Assembly: GCF_004784475.1 (NCBI RefSeq) | Contig: NZ_SRRT01000002.1 | Span: 620,001 to 684,000 of the forward strand | Length of the DNA stretch: 64,000 nt | Direction: 5' to 3' | Source of the DNA: Streptomyces bauhiniae | GTDB taxonomy: Bacteria; Actinomycetota; Actinomycetes; Streptomycetales; Streptomycetaceae | Shown here: positions 8,865 to 16,827 of the stretch, in pieces | Layout of the letters: every line of letters starts with the position of its first letter | Position numbering within the stretch: position 1 is the first letter of the stretch | Position numbers and translations under genes: made by a program | Notes under the pieces: generated by a model | The model's input: only the letters and a program-made list of their open reading frames with translations | The model's database searches: none | What the model was told of the DNA's origin: nothing

Positions 8865-10097
8865 ATGCGCGACGATCCCCGGCTTCCCACCTCTCCCCGC
8901 TTCTGGCGCAGCCCCGTGCGTGGCACCTGGTTCACGGCGGTGCTCGGGCTGGTGCTGCTCGGCGGCATCAGCGCGCTGTTCGTGACCGGTCTGGTGTCCT
9001 ACGCCGCCTACAACCCGGATCTCTCCCCGGTGAACGACACGACTCCGGACAAGGGGGTGCTCGGCTTCTACCTCTTCGACTGGCCGGCCGGGCCGTCCTG
9101 GCTGTACCGGCTGAGCCAGGGTGTCCACGTCACGCTGGGCGTGGTGCTGGTCCCGGTGCTGCTGGCCAAGCTGTGGTCAGTGGTGCCGAAGCTGTTCACG
9201 CTGCCGCCGGCCCGTTCGGTGGCGCACGCGCTGGAGCGGGTGTCGCTGCTGCTCCTGGTCGGGGGCGTGCTGTTCCAGTTCGTCACCGGACTGCTCAACA
9301 TCCAGTTGGAGTACGTCTTTCCCGGCTCCTTCTACCCCCTCCACTTCTACGGTGCCTGGGTGTTCATCGCCGCGTTCGTCGTCCACGCGGTGCTGCGGGC
9401 CCCGATGGCCGTGCGTGCCGTTCGTGAACGACGAGGGGACGAAGCGGAGTTGGCCGCGCCCCGTCCGGCCCCGCCCACCGTGTCCCGGCGGGGCGCGCTG
9501 TGGCTGGTCGGCGGGGGTTCGCTGCTGCTGTTCGTGACGACGGTGGGGCAGAGCCTCGGCGGCCCGCTGCGCCGTACCGCGCTGCTCGCGCCGCACGGCG
9601 GGGCCGCTCCCGGTGGCGGGCCGAACGGTTTCCAGATCAACAAGACGGCTCGCTACGCCGGGATCACCGACGCCGACACCCATCCGGACGCCTGGCGCCT
9701 GGTCGTCACCGGCCCGGCCGGCACGGTCCGGCTCAGCCAGGCCGAGCTGCTCCGGCTGCCGCAGCACAGCTCGTCCCTGCCGATCGCCTGCGTCGAGGGC
9801 TGGTCCACGGCGGACCAGTGGTGGCGCGGGGTGCGGCTGCGCGACCTCGCCGCGCTCGCCGGGTACGCGGGTGATCCGCCCGACGTGCTCGTGGAGTCCC
9901 TCCAGCGGCACGGCGCCTTCCGGCGGGCGGCGCTGCGGGCCAACCAGGTGTCCGACCCGCGTTCCCTGCTCGCCCTGTACGTCAACGGCGAGGAGCTGTC
10001 CCCCGACCACGGCTATCCGGCGCGGATCATCGTGCCCGCCGCTCCCGGCGTCCACAACACCAAGTGGGTGGGCCGGCTGACCTTCGGAGACCTGTGA
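8865..10097 (+). CDS. Membrane-anchored Moco oxidoreductase with cytochrome b-like domain and internal Tat motif (SCO3746-like)
   Basis: A 410-aa fusion. The N-terminal 190 residues form four membrane helices with His residues (VHVTLGVVLV, LHFYGAWVF, FVVHAVLR), a cytochrome b561-like heme module. Then comes a twin-arginine sequence, SRRGALWLVGGG, starting a fifth hydrophobic helix. The C-terminal 170 residues are a sulfite-oxidase/YedY-type molybdopterin domain with the Mo-ligating Cys in LPIACVEGWS. The arrangement matches the actinobacterial molybdoprotein SCO3746, known from work on membrane proteins that need both Sec (helices 1-4) and Tat (helix 5). It probably passes electrons between the membrane quinone pool and an outside substrate that cannot be named. 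ATG at 8865 is the most sensible start. It overlaps the next gene by one base. Confidence 0.85.
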   Translation: MRDDPRLPTSPRFWRSPVRGTWFTAVLGLVLLGGISALFVTGLVSYAAYNPDLSPVNDTTPDKGVLGFYLFDWPAGPSWLYRLSQGVHVTLGVVLVPVLLAKLWSVVPKLFTLPPARSVAHALERVSLLLLVGGVLFQFVTGLLNIQLEYVFPGSFYPLHFYGAWVFIAAFVVHAVLRAPMAVRAVRERRGDEAELAAPRPAPPTVSRRGALWLVGGGSLLLFVTTVGQSLGGPLRRTALLAPHGGAAPGGGPNGFQINKTARYAGITDADTHPDAWRLVVTGPAGTVRLSQAELLRLPQHSSSLPIACVEGWSTADQWWRGVRLRDLAALAGYAGDPPDVLVESLQRHGAFRRAALRANQVSDPRSLLALYVNGEELSPDHGYPARIIVPAAPGVHNTKWVGRLTFGDL

Positions 10098-10552
10098 TGC
10101 GCCTGCCGAAATTCCGCGCCTTGGTCGGCAGCCCTCTGCAACTTCTGCTGCTGGTCTGCTCGTTCGCGCTCGTCGCCTATGCCGGGGTACGCCTCTTGAA
10201 GGACGACTGGCTCGGGGTGGTCCTCTGGTTCGTGGGGGCGGCGCTGCTGCACGACCTGGTGCTGCTGCCGCTCTACTCCGTGCTCGACCGCGCGCTGCGG
10301 GCCGGGACCGCCGCGTGGTGGACGCCGTACGTACGCGTGCCCGCCGTGCTGTCCGGGCTGACGCTGCTGGTGTGGTGCCCGCTGATCCTGGGTCTGTCGG
10401 CCGGCCGCTACCGGTCGGCCACCGGGCTGGACCCGGACGGGTTCCTGCTCCGCTGGCTGCTCATCACGGCCGCGCTCTTCGGCGGTTCCGCCCTGCTGCT
10501 CGTCCTGCGGCTGCGCAGCGCCACGAAGCACCGCTCGCCGTCCGTCCACTGA
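10097..10552 (+). CDS. Small integral membrane protein
   Basis: A 151-aa protein with four predicted membrane helices (LQLLLLVCSFALVAYAG, WLGVVLWFVGAALLHDLVLL, VLSGLTLLVWCPLIL, LLRWLLITAALFGGSALLL). Its ATG shares one base with the stop (TGATG) of the Moco oxidoreductase gene, so the two are translationally coupled and the product may assist that oxidoreductase. I recognise no functional motif. Its last 145 bases run antisense to the 3' end of the methyltransferase gene. Confidence 0.75.
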   Translation: MRLPKFRALVGSPLQLLLLVCSFALVAYAGVRLLKDDWLGVVLWFVGAALLHDLVLLPLYSVLDRALRAGTAAWWTPYVRVPAVLSGLTLLVWCPLILGLSAGRYRSATGLDPDGFLLRWLLITAALFGGSALLLVLRLRSATKHRSPSVH

Positions 10553-11166
10553 ACGGTCTCCGGCCAGCCCCCGCGCCGCGCGAGGTCCAGCAGCGCGGGG
10601 GTGCCGACGCGGGCCCAGGGGAACGGCTCGCCCACCGCTCCCCCGCCGTGCGCCACGTCCACCACGCACACGCGGGCCCGCTCGTCCACGTTTCCGGGCA
10701 CCGTCTCCACGATCAACAGGCCGCCGGTACAGAGGAGTTCGCGCATCCGGTGCAGCAGGGTGGCCACGTCGCCGCCGATGCCCACATTGCCGTCCATGAG
10801 CAGCACCGTGCCCCAGCCGCCCTCGCCGGGCAGCGGGTCGAACACCGAGCGGTGCAGCGCCCGCCCGCCGAGCGTGTGGGTACGGGCCACCGCGGCCTCG
10901 CTCACGTCGACGCCCAGGGCGCTGCGGCCGCGCGCGGCGAGTTCCGCCACCAGCCGGCCGGGGCCGCAGCCCACGTCGAGCACGGCCCCCTCGCAGCGGT
11001 CCAGCACCGCCCGGTCCACGGCGTCGGCGGCCGCGCACCAGCGCTCCACGTCCAGCGGCAGCAGCCAGCCGTCACCGCGCCGCAGGAACAGCGGGCCCCG
11101 GCCGGTGCGCAGCGCGGTGGCGTACGGGTCGGAGGCCGCCCAGGCGGGCGCGGTCACGGTGCTCAT
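10408..11166 (-). CDS. SAM-dependent class I methyltransferase
   Basis: A 252-aa protein with the SAM-binding motif VLDVGCGPGRLVAELAARG near residue 62 and the motif II/III pattern TVLLMDGNVG followed by LCTGGLLIVET. The substrate is not evident. It is the last gene of a minus-strand operon; its ATG overlaps the stop of the upstream DUF2064 gene (ATGA). The methyltransferase fold ends at about residue 220 (CFVALRS). The last 35 residues are a basic Ser/Arg-rich tail that exists only because the frame continues through the 3' end of the convergent membrane-protein gene, so the tail is probably not structured. Confidence 0.85.
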   Translation of the reverse strand: MSTVTAPAWAASDPYATALRTGRGPLFLRRGDGWLLPLDVERWCAAADAVDRAVLDRCEGAVLDVGCGPGRLVAELAARGRSALGVDVSEAAVARTHTLGGRALHRSVFDPLPGEGGWGTVLLMDGNVGIGGDVATLLHRMRELLCTGGLLIVETVPGNVDERARVCVVDVAHGGGAVGEPFPWARVGTPALLDLARRGGWPETVQWTDGERCFVALRSRRTSSRAEPPKSAAVMSSQRSRNPSGSSPVADR

Positions 11167-11780
11167 GCTGCTCCGGGGTGGGTGAGGGCCGCCAGACGCG
11201 CGGCGAAGGCGGTGTCCGGAGCGAGGGCGGCGACGGCGTGGGCGTCGGCGGCGGTGTCGACGTCCCGCAGCCGGGGCAGCTCGCGCACCCGCAGCCCGGC
11301 GGCGGCCAGCCGCTCGCGCTGCACGCTCCCCGTCTCGGGCACGGACATCGGGACGCCCCGCAGCAGCTCGGGCTCGGGGCGGGCCAGGCCGAGGGCCCAG
11401 AAGCCGCCGTCCTCGGCCGGGCCGAAACGGGCGTCGCAGTCGGTGAAGTCCAGGGTCAGCAGGTCGGGGGTGATCTGCGGGGTGTCCATGCCGACCAGCA
11501 GGGCGGGTCCGGCGCAGCGGGAGAAGGCGTCCGCGAGCCGATCGTCCAGGCCGCCCGCGCACTGCGGTACGACCTCGAACCCGTCCGGCAGCCAGGGCCC
11601 CGGCCGCCCGTCCAGGACCAGCACCCGGCGCCGCGCGGGGGCGGCGGCCACCGCGCGCAGCGTGTCCGTGAGCGCGGCCTCGGCGAGCGCGGCGGCCTGC
11701 GCGGGGGTGAACGGCGGGGTGAGGCGGGTCTTGACCCTGCCGGGCCGGGGTTCCTTGGCGATGACGAGGAGAGTGGTCAT
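11163..11780 (-). CDS. DUF2064 / TIGR04282-type glycosyltransferase-like protein
   Basis: A 205-aa nucleotidyl/glycosyltransferase-A-fold protein. The start, TTLLVIAKEPRPGRVKTRL, is the signature of the TIGR04282 (DUF2064) family. The mid-protein GMDTPQIT and AEDGGFWALGL motifs bind the nucleotide-sugar/metal in related proteins. Members often sit beside a GT2 glycosyltransferase and a methyltransferase, as here. It overlaps the methyltransferase start by 4 bases and is preceded, after a 43-base gap, by the GT2 gene. Probably part of a surface-polysaccharide or glycolipid step. Confidence 0.82.
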   Translation of the reverse strand: MTTLLVIAKEPRPGRVKTRLTPPFTPAQAAALAEAALTDTLRAVAAAPARRRVLVLDGRPGPWLPDGFEVVPQCAGGLDDRLADAFSRCAGPALLVGMDTPQITPDLLTLDFTDCDARFGPAEDGGFWALGLARPEPELLRGVPMSVPETGSVQRERLAAAGLRVRELPRLRDVDTAADAHAVAALAPDTAFAARLAALTHPGAA

Positions 11781-11823
11781 GGGCGTACTCCAGGTACCGC
11801 GGCGCCGGCGGAAGGCCCTGCCG

Positions 11824-12513
11824 TCACCGGGTACCCCCCGATGGCGTGTCGCGCAGGACCCGGCTCATGTCGCGTACCGCCTGCCACGTGCCGCGCCAGG
11901 TGCCGGTGACCTTGGAGGCACCGGAGCGCGGCAGGTACGGCACGTCGTGTTCGGTGACCCGCCAGCCCGCGTCGGCCGCGCGGACCACCATCTCCAGGGG
12001 GTAGCCGCTGCGCCGGTCGGTGAGGCCGAGGGCGAGCAGGGGTGCGCGGCGGGCGGCGCGCAGCGGGCCGAGGTCGCGCAGGGTGAGTCCGGTGCGGCGG
12101 CGCAGCAGCAGGGAGAGCGCGAGGTTGCCGGCGCGGGCGTGCGCGGGCCAGCTTCCCCGCCCCTGCGGACGGCGCCGCCCGAGCACCAGATCGGCCCCGC
12201 CCGCGCGCACCTCCTCGGCGAAGGGCACCAGCAGGCCCGGATCGAGGGAGGCGTCGCAGTCGCAGAAGCCGATGATGTCGGCGGTGGCGGCGAGCAGCCC
12301 GGCGTGGCAGGCGGCGCCGAAGCCGCGCCGTTCCTCGCGTACGACGGTGGCGCCCAGGGCGCGGGCGACCTCGGCGGAGCCGTCGGTGGAGCCGTTGTCC
12401 ACGACGATCGCGCGCCAGCCGGCCGGGATGCGGGCCAGCACCCAGGGCAGCGCCTCCGCCTCATCCAGGCAGGGCAGCACGACGTCCACGGTGTGGGGGA
12501 GTGAGGTGGTCAC
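11824..12513 (-). CDS. Family 2 glycosyltransferase
   Basis: A GT2 enzyme of about 229 aa, polyprenyl-phosphate-sugar-synthase type. It opens with VDVVLPCLDEAEALPWVL, has the nucleotide-binding IVVDNGSTDGSAEVARALGA and the metal-binding CDCDASLDPG (DxD-like), and ends with RRSGYPLEMVV and the acceptor-side GASKVTGTWRGT. No membrane helices, so it is cytoplasmic or peripheral. The GTG at 12513 is chosen because AGGG stands eight bases ahead; a GTG at 12522 would add three residues. It is first in the minus-strand operon with the DUF2064 and methyltransferase genes and is divergent from the response regulator. Confidence 0.87.
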   Translation of the reverse strand: MTTSLPHTVDVVLPCLDEAEALPWVLARIPAGWRAIVVDNGSTDGSAEVARALGATVVREERRGFGAACHAGLLAATADIIGFCDCDASLDPGLLVPFAEEVRAGGADLVLGRRRPQGRGSWPAHARAGNLALSLLLRRRTGLTLRDLGPLRAARRAPLLALGLTDRRSGYPLEMVVRAADAGWRVTEHDVPYLPRSGASKVTGTWRGTWQAVRDMSRVLRDTPSGGTR

Positions 12514-12626
12514 GGCTTTCACCCTACGAAGCCGAACCAGGACGAACCGGACTTCCGCTCCTTACGAAACGCGGACGTCCGGCCGCCGTGGCGGCTGGGG
12601 CCCGGCGGCGGTGCCAGGCTGAGGGC

Positions 12627-13367
12627 ATGCAGCAGCCGTACACCACACCGTCCGCGGGCCGCGTCCTGGTCGTGGACGACGACCCGACCGTGGCGGAGGT
12701 CGTCGCCGGGTACCTGGTCCGCGCCGGACACGCGGTGGACCGCGCCGCCGACGGCCCCTCCGCCCTCGCGTCCGCCGCCGGGCAGTGGCCCGACCTGGTG
12801 GTGCTCGACCTCATGCTGCCCGGCATGGACGGCCTTGAGGTGTGCGCGCGGCTGCGCGAGCGCGGTCCGGTGCCGGTCATCATGCTCACCGCGCGGGGCG
12901 ACGAGGACGACCGTGTGCTCGGTCTGGAGGTCGGCGCGGACGACTATGTGACGAAGCCGTTCAGCCCGCGCGAGCTGGTGCTGCGCGTGGAATCGGTACT
13001 GCGCCGCACCCGCCCCGCCGCCGCTGCCGTCCCCGGCACCCTTGCGGCGGCGGGCCTGACCGTCGACGCGGCTGCCCGTCGGGCCACCAAGGACGGTACC
13101 GAACTCGCCCTGACCCTGCGGGAGTTCGATCTGCTGGCGTTCCTCCTGCGGCATCCGGGACGCGCCTTCGCCCGCGAGGAGCTGATGCGGGAGGTGTGGG
13201 GCTGGGACTTCGGTGACCTGTCCACGGTGACCGTCCATGTGCGCCGGCTGCGCGGCAAGGTCGAGGACGACCCGGCGCGGCCCCGGCTGATCCGCACCGT
13301 CTGGGGCGTCGGCTACCGCTTCGAACCGGACGCGGCCGCCGGGCCGGAGGAGGACCGGCATGCGTGA
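12627..13367 (+). CDS. OmpR/PhoB-family response regulator
   Basis: A 246-aa two-component transcription factor. The receiver domain (residues 11-125) has the acidic pocket VVDDD, the phospho-acceptor Asp in VVLDLMLPGMDG, a conserved Thr in MLTARG and Lys in YVTKPF. The winged-helix output domain (about 145-235) ends with the typical TVTVHVRRLRGKVEDDP and TVWGVGYRF. ATG at 12627 lies just before the receiver. It overlaps the cognate sensor-kinase gene by 8 bases. Position next to sugar-transfer genes and a Moco oxidoreductase suggests an envelope-related regulon, which is an inference. Confidence 0.95.
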   Translation: MQQPYTTPSAGRVLVVDDDPTVAEVVAGYLVRAGHAVDRAADGPSALASAAGQWPDLVVLDLMLPGMDGLEVCARLRERGPVPVIMLTARGDEDDRVLGLEVGADDYVTKPFSPRELVLRVESVLRRTRPAAAAVPGTLAAAGLTVDAAARRATKDGTELALTLREFDLLAFLLRHPGRAFAREELMREVWGWDFGDLSTVTVHVRRLRGKVEDDPARPRLIRTVWGVGYRFEPDAAAGPEEDRHA

Positions 13368-14472
13368 CAACCTCCTCATCGCCCTCTACGCCTTCCTCGG
13401 CGCCGCCGCCTCCGGTCTGCTCGGCGCCGCCGTGCTGCGGCTGGTCCGGCGCCGCTCACTGACCGCCTCGCTCACCGTGGTCGCGGGCGTCGGCGTGTTC
13501 GCCATGCTGGCGGGCACCATGGCGGTGGCGTGGGCGATGTTCCTGTCCCCGCACGACCTGCGGGTGGTGACCACGGTCGTCGCCATGGCGGCGGTCGTCT
13601 CGCTGGCCAGCGCGCTCCTCCTGGGCCGCCGGGTGGTCGCCCGCAGCCGGGAACTGACGGACGCGGCACGGCAGTTCGGCGACGCGGGCGCCTTCTCCGC
13701 GCCCGCCGTACCGGCCACCGCCGAACTGGACGCCCTGAGCCGGGAGTTGGCCGCGACCAGCGCCCGGCTGGCCGCCTCCCGCGAGCGTGAACGCGCTCTG
13801 GAGGCGTCCCGGCGTGAGCTGGTCGCCTGGATCTCGCACGATCTGCGGACCCCGCTGGCCGGTCTGCGCGCCATGTCGGAGGCACTGGAGGACGGGGTGG
13901 CCGCCGATCCGGCCCGCTACCTGCGGCAGATCCGCACCGAGGTGGAACGCCTGGACGGCATGGTCGGCGACCTCTTCGAACTCTCCCGCATCCACGCCGG
14001 GACGCTCCCGCTGAGCCCGTCCCGGATCTCGCTGTACGACCTGGTGGGCGACGCCCTCGCCGGGGTCGGCCCGCTCGCCCGCGAGCACGGCGTACGGCTG
14101 GTGGGTGACGGGGTGCGGCCGGTGCCGGTGGAGGTGGACGGCAAGGAGATGAGCCGGGTCCTCGCCAACCTGCTGGTCAACGCCATCCGCCGGACCCCGG
14201 CCGACGGCACGGTCGCCGTCGCGGCCCGGCGGGCGCCGGAGGGCGTGGTGCTGTCGGTGACGGACGGCTGCGGCGGCATCCCCGAGGAGGACCTGCCCCG
14301 CGTCTTCGACACCGGCTGGCGCGGCACGGACGCGCGGACGCCCCCGGCGGGCGCGGGGCTCGGGCTGGCGATCGTGCGGGGGATCGTGGAGGCGCACCAG
14401 GGGCGGGCGAGCGTACGGAACATTTCCGGCGGCTGCCGCTTCGAGGTGACCCTGCCCGCCCCGGCCTCCTGA
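13360..14472 (+). CDS. Sensor histidine kinase
   Basis: A 370-aa membrane kinase, partner of the preceding response regulator. Three hydrophobic helices fill residues 5-92 with almost no extracytoplasmic domain, so it probably senses a membrane signal. A short HAMP-like linker leads to the H-box WISHDLRTPLAG, N-box NLLVNAIRR (Asn followed by Ala-Ile), G1 DGCGGIPEED and G2 GAGLGLAIV. All catalytic boxes look intact. Its TGA at 14470-14472 lies one base from the stop of the convergent epimerase gene. Confidence 0.94.
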   Translation: MRDNLLIALYAFLGAAASGLLGAAVLRLVRRRSLTASLTVVAGVGVFAMLAGTMAVAWAMFLSPHDLRVVTTVVAMAAVVSLASALLLGRRVVARSRELTDAARQFGDAGAFSAPAVPATAELDALSRELAATSARLAASRERERALEASRRELVAWISHDLRTPLAGLRAMSEALEDGVAADPARYLRQIRTEVERLDGMVGDLFELSRIHAGTLPLSPSRISLYDLVGDALAGVGPLAREHGVRLVGDGVRPVPVEVDGKEMSRVLANLLVNAIRRTPADGTVAVAARRAPEGVVLSVTDGCGGIPEEDLPRVFDTGWRGTDARTPPAGAGLGLAIVRGIVEAHQGRASVRNISGGCRFEVTLPAPAS

Positions 14473-14473
14473 C

Positions 14474-15463
14474 TCAGCGCGTGCGCGCGAACTCCGCCAT
14501 CCCCTCGGCGAAGGCGACCCCCGGCCGCCAGCCCAGCTCGGTGCGCAGCCGGGCGGAGTCCGCGGTGATGTGCCGTACGTCGCCGAGGCGGTACTCGCCG
14601 GTGACCACCGGCTCCGGGCCGCCGTGCGCGGCGGCCAGCGCCCGGGCCAGCTCGCCGACCGTACGGGGCTCGCCGCTGCCGGTGTTGTACGCGGTGAGCG
14701 TGCCGGGCCGGTCCGGCGCCGTGAGCGCGGCGAGGTTCGCCGCCGCCACGTCCCGTACGTGCACGAAGTCGCGCCGCTGGCCCCCGTCCTCGAACACCCG
14801 TGGCGCCTCGCCCCGTTCCAGCGCCGAGCGGAAGAACGCGGCGACTCCGGCGTACGGGGTGTCGCGGGGCATCCGGGGGCCGTACACGTTGTGGTAGCGC
14901 AGGGAGAGCGCGGTGCCGTCGGTGGCGCGGGCCCAGGCGGCGGCCAGGTGTTCCTGGGCCAGCTTGGTGGCGGCGTAGACGTTGCGCGGGTCGGCGGGGG
15001 CGTCCTCGCCGACCAGGCCGGGGACGAGCGCGGTGCCGCAGGCGGGGCAGGGCGGCTCGAAGCGGCCTTCCTTCAGGTCGGCCTCGGCGCGCGGGCCCGG
15101 TCGTACGACCTCGTGGGCCGGGCACGCGTAGCGGCCCTCGCCGTACACCACCATCGACCCGGCCAGCACCAGCCGCCGCACGCCCGCCTCCGCCATCGCG
15201 GCCAGCAGGACGGCGGTGCCGAGGTCGTTGCGGGAGACGTATTCGGCCGCGTCGGCGACCCCGTTGCCGAGGCCGACCATGGCCGCCTGGTGGCAGACGG
15301 CGTCGACACCGGCGAGGGCGCGGGCGAGGGCGTCCCGGTCGCGCACGTCCGCGGCGGGATCGTCGCGGACGTCGAAGACCACGGCCTCGTGCCCGGACGC
15401 CCGCAGCGCGTCCACGACATGCGACCCGATGAACCCGGCACCGCCGGTGACCAGTACACGCAT
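14474..15463 (-). CDS. NAD-dependent epimerase/dehydratase (extended SDR)
   Basis: A 329-aa sugar-nucleotide epimerase/dehydratase. The Rossmann motif is VTGGAGFIGSHVV at the N-terminus and the catalytic Tyr-Lys lies in NVYAATKLAQEHL. Between strands there is an insertion with cysteines (YACPAHEV, then PPCPACGTAL), a possible zinc knuckle that ordinary GalE or RmlB lack. The HNVYGPRMP and LTAYNTGSGEPRTVGEL segments are typical of the family. With the glycosyltransferases nearby it points to a locally made sugar, though which one cannot be read. Convergent with the sensor kinase. Confidence 0.88.
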   Translation of the reverse strand: MRVLVTGGAGFIGSHVVDALRASGHEAVVFDVRDDPAADVRDRDALARALAGVDAVCHQAAMVGLGNGVADAAEYVSRNDLGTAVLLAAMAEAGVRRLVLAGSMVVYGEGRYACPAHEVVRPGPRAEADLKEGRFEPPCPACGTALVPGLVGEDAPADPRNVYAATKLAQEHLAAAWARATDGTALSLRYHNVYGPRMPRDTPYAGVAAFFRSALERGEAPRVFEDGGQRRDFVHVRDVAAANLAALTAPDRPGTLTAYNTGSGEPRTVGELARALAAAHGGPEPVVTGEYRLGDVRHITADSARLRTELGWRPGVAFAEGMAEFARTR

Positions 15464-15542
15464 GGCCTCAAGCTAGGCCCCCGGGCGCCCGCTTCCCCGG
15501 TTCACCGCCCCGGCGTCACCACTCGGTAAGAACCCTGGGCGG

Positions 15543-16007
15543 TCAGCCCTCGTCCGGGATCACATGCACGGCCGCCTCCTCCGCACCGGCCGCGCCCCCG
15601 TCGATACCGACGTCCTCCGCGACCTCCTCACTCACCGTATCGCCGTGCGCGCCCTCGTCCGGGGCGACCAGGCGGCCCGCGCGGGCGTCGCCCACCTCGG
15701 AGTCGACCGGTTCGCCCTCCCCGCCGGGCAGGTCACCGACCCCGTCCCCGGCCGGCGCGGTCACGTCCGGCACCTCCTGCTCCAGCCGCTCGTCCAGCGT
15801 CTCCCCCTCCTGCTGCTCGGCGGCCGTGGTCCCGTGCTGGTTCACGCCCAGCGGCCACTCGGGCGGGGAGTACCCCTCGTCCAGGATCTCGTCGTAGTCC
15901 CGCTCACCGACCGCGTCCTGCAGATCCAGCGGCGCGGCGTCCTCCTGCTCCTCATTGCCGCCGGTGGGCTGGTAGGCGTCGTCCGCCATCGGGGTCTCGT
16001 CACTCAT
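15543..16007 (-). CDS. DUF5709 family acidic protein
   Basis: A 154-aa, very acidic, hydrophilic protein with no predicted helix or enzyme motif. The segment DYDEILDEGYSPPEWPLGVNQHGTT is the hallmark of DUF5709, a family widespread in Streptomyces, and TLDERLEQEVPD follows. Such composition suggests an intrinsically disordered, possibly stress-associated protein; function unknown. A good ribosome site (GGAGGCGAGC) precedes the ATG at 16007. Confidence 0.85.
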   Translation of the reverse strand: MSDETPMADDAYQPTGGNEEQEDAAPLDLQDAVGERDYDEILDEGYSPPEWPLGVNQHGTTAAEQQEGETLDERLEQEVPDVTAPAGDGVGDLPGGEGEPVDSEVGDARAGRLVAPDEGAHGDTVSEEVAEDVGIDGGAAGAEEAAVHVIPDEG

Positions 16008-16096
16008 GCTCGCCTCCAGGCGCTCGCGGTCATCCGGTCCCGGTCCGCGTTTCCCGGCGGCGCACGATTAATCCCACTCGTCGGCGAAGGCCCTGC

Positions 16097-16822
16097 TCAG
16101 GTCGGCTGCGGGCGCCCCCACACCCGTCGCTTCGGCAGCGGGCGCGCGTAGCTGCCCGTGCGGCTCGTGGTCAGGCCCAGGGTGACGAGGGATTCGGCGA
16201 GTTTCACCGCCGCGCTCACGCCGTCCACGATCGGGAGGCGGAGCTGGGAGGACAGCTTCCGTTGGAGGCCCGTCATGCCGGCGCAGCCGAGGATGAGGAC
16301 TTCGGCGCCGGCCGCCTGGGCCTGGGTGGCGGCCGTCAGGAAGGCGGTCTCCGTGCGGGTGGGATCGGTGGTGAGGTCCAGGACGGCCAGGCCGGTGCCG
16401 AGGACGGTGGCGCAGTTGCGGGCCACTCCGGCGGTTTCGAGGCTGTCCTCGATCTGGCCGCGGGAGCGGTCGAGGGTGGTGATGACGCCGTAGCGGCGGC
16501 CGAGGAGGCAGGCGAGGTGGGCGGCGGCCTCGGTGATGTCCACCACGGGGACGTCGACCAGCTCGCGTACGCCTTCGCGGCCGTGCTCGCCGAAGCCGGC
16601 CAGGACGACGGCGTCGTACGGGGGGCCGTCGTAGGTGCGCAGGGTGTCCAGGACGGCGGCGGCGGAGAGGTGGCTGTCGAGCCAGCCCTCGGCGGACTCG
16701 GGGCCCCAGGCAGGGGTCAGGCCGGTCACGGTGGTGCCGGGGGCGGCGGCGGCACGGGCGCCCTGGACGATCTCCTCGGTCATCTGGGCCGTGGTGTTGC
16801 AGTTGGTGACGACGATCCGCAT
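16097..16822 (-). CDS. Asp/Glu/hydantoin racemase family protein
   Basis: A protein of about 241 aa of the Asp/Glu racemase fold, hydantoin/allantoin racemase branch. It begins MRIVVTNCNTTAQMTEEI (usual form NPNT) and has the second catalytic Cys in LILGCAGM. At the place of the first catalytic Cys, hydantoin racemases have CFxDPG, but this protein reads AGFGEHG, so that Cys is Gly. It may not racemise by the two-base route. It follows the NCS1 permease gene directly: GTG at 16831 would overlap the permease stop, but the ATG at 16822 has GGAGG ten bases upstream and is preferred. The pair suggests uptake and use of hydantoin, allantoin or a related cyclic ureide. Confidence 0.8.
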   Translation of the reverse strand: MRIVVTNCNTTAQMTEEIVQGARAAAAPGTTVTGLTPAWGPESAEGWLDSHLSAAAVLDTLRTYDGPPYDAVVLAGFGEHGREGVRELVDVPVVDITEAAAHLACLLGRRYGVITTLDRSRGQIEDSLETAGVARNCATVLGTGLAVLDLTTDPTRTETAFLTAATQAQAAGAEVLILGCAGMTGLQRKLSSQLRLPIVDGVSAAVKLAESLVTLGLTTSRTGSYARPLPKRRVWGRPQPT

Positions 16823-16827
16823 GCCTC

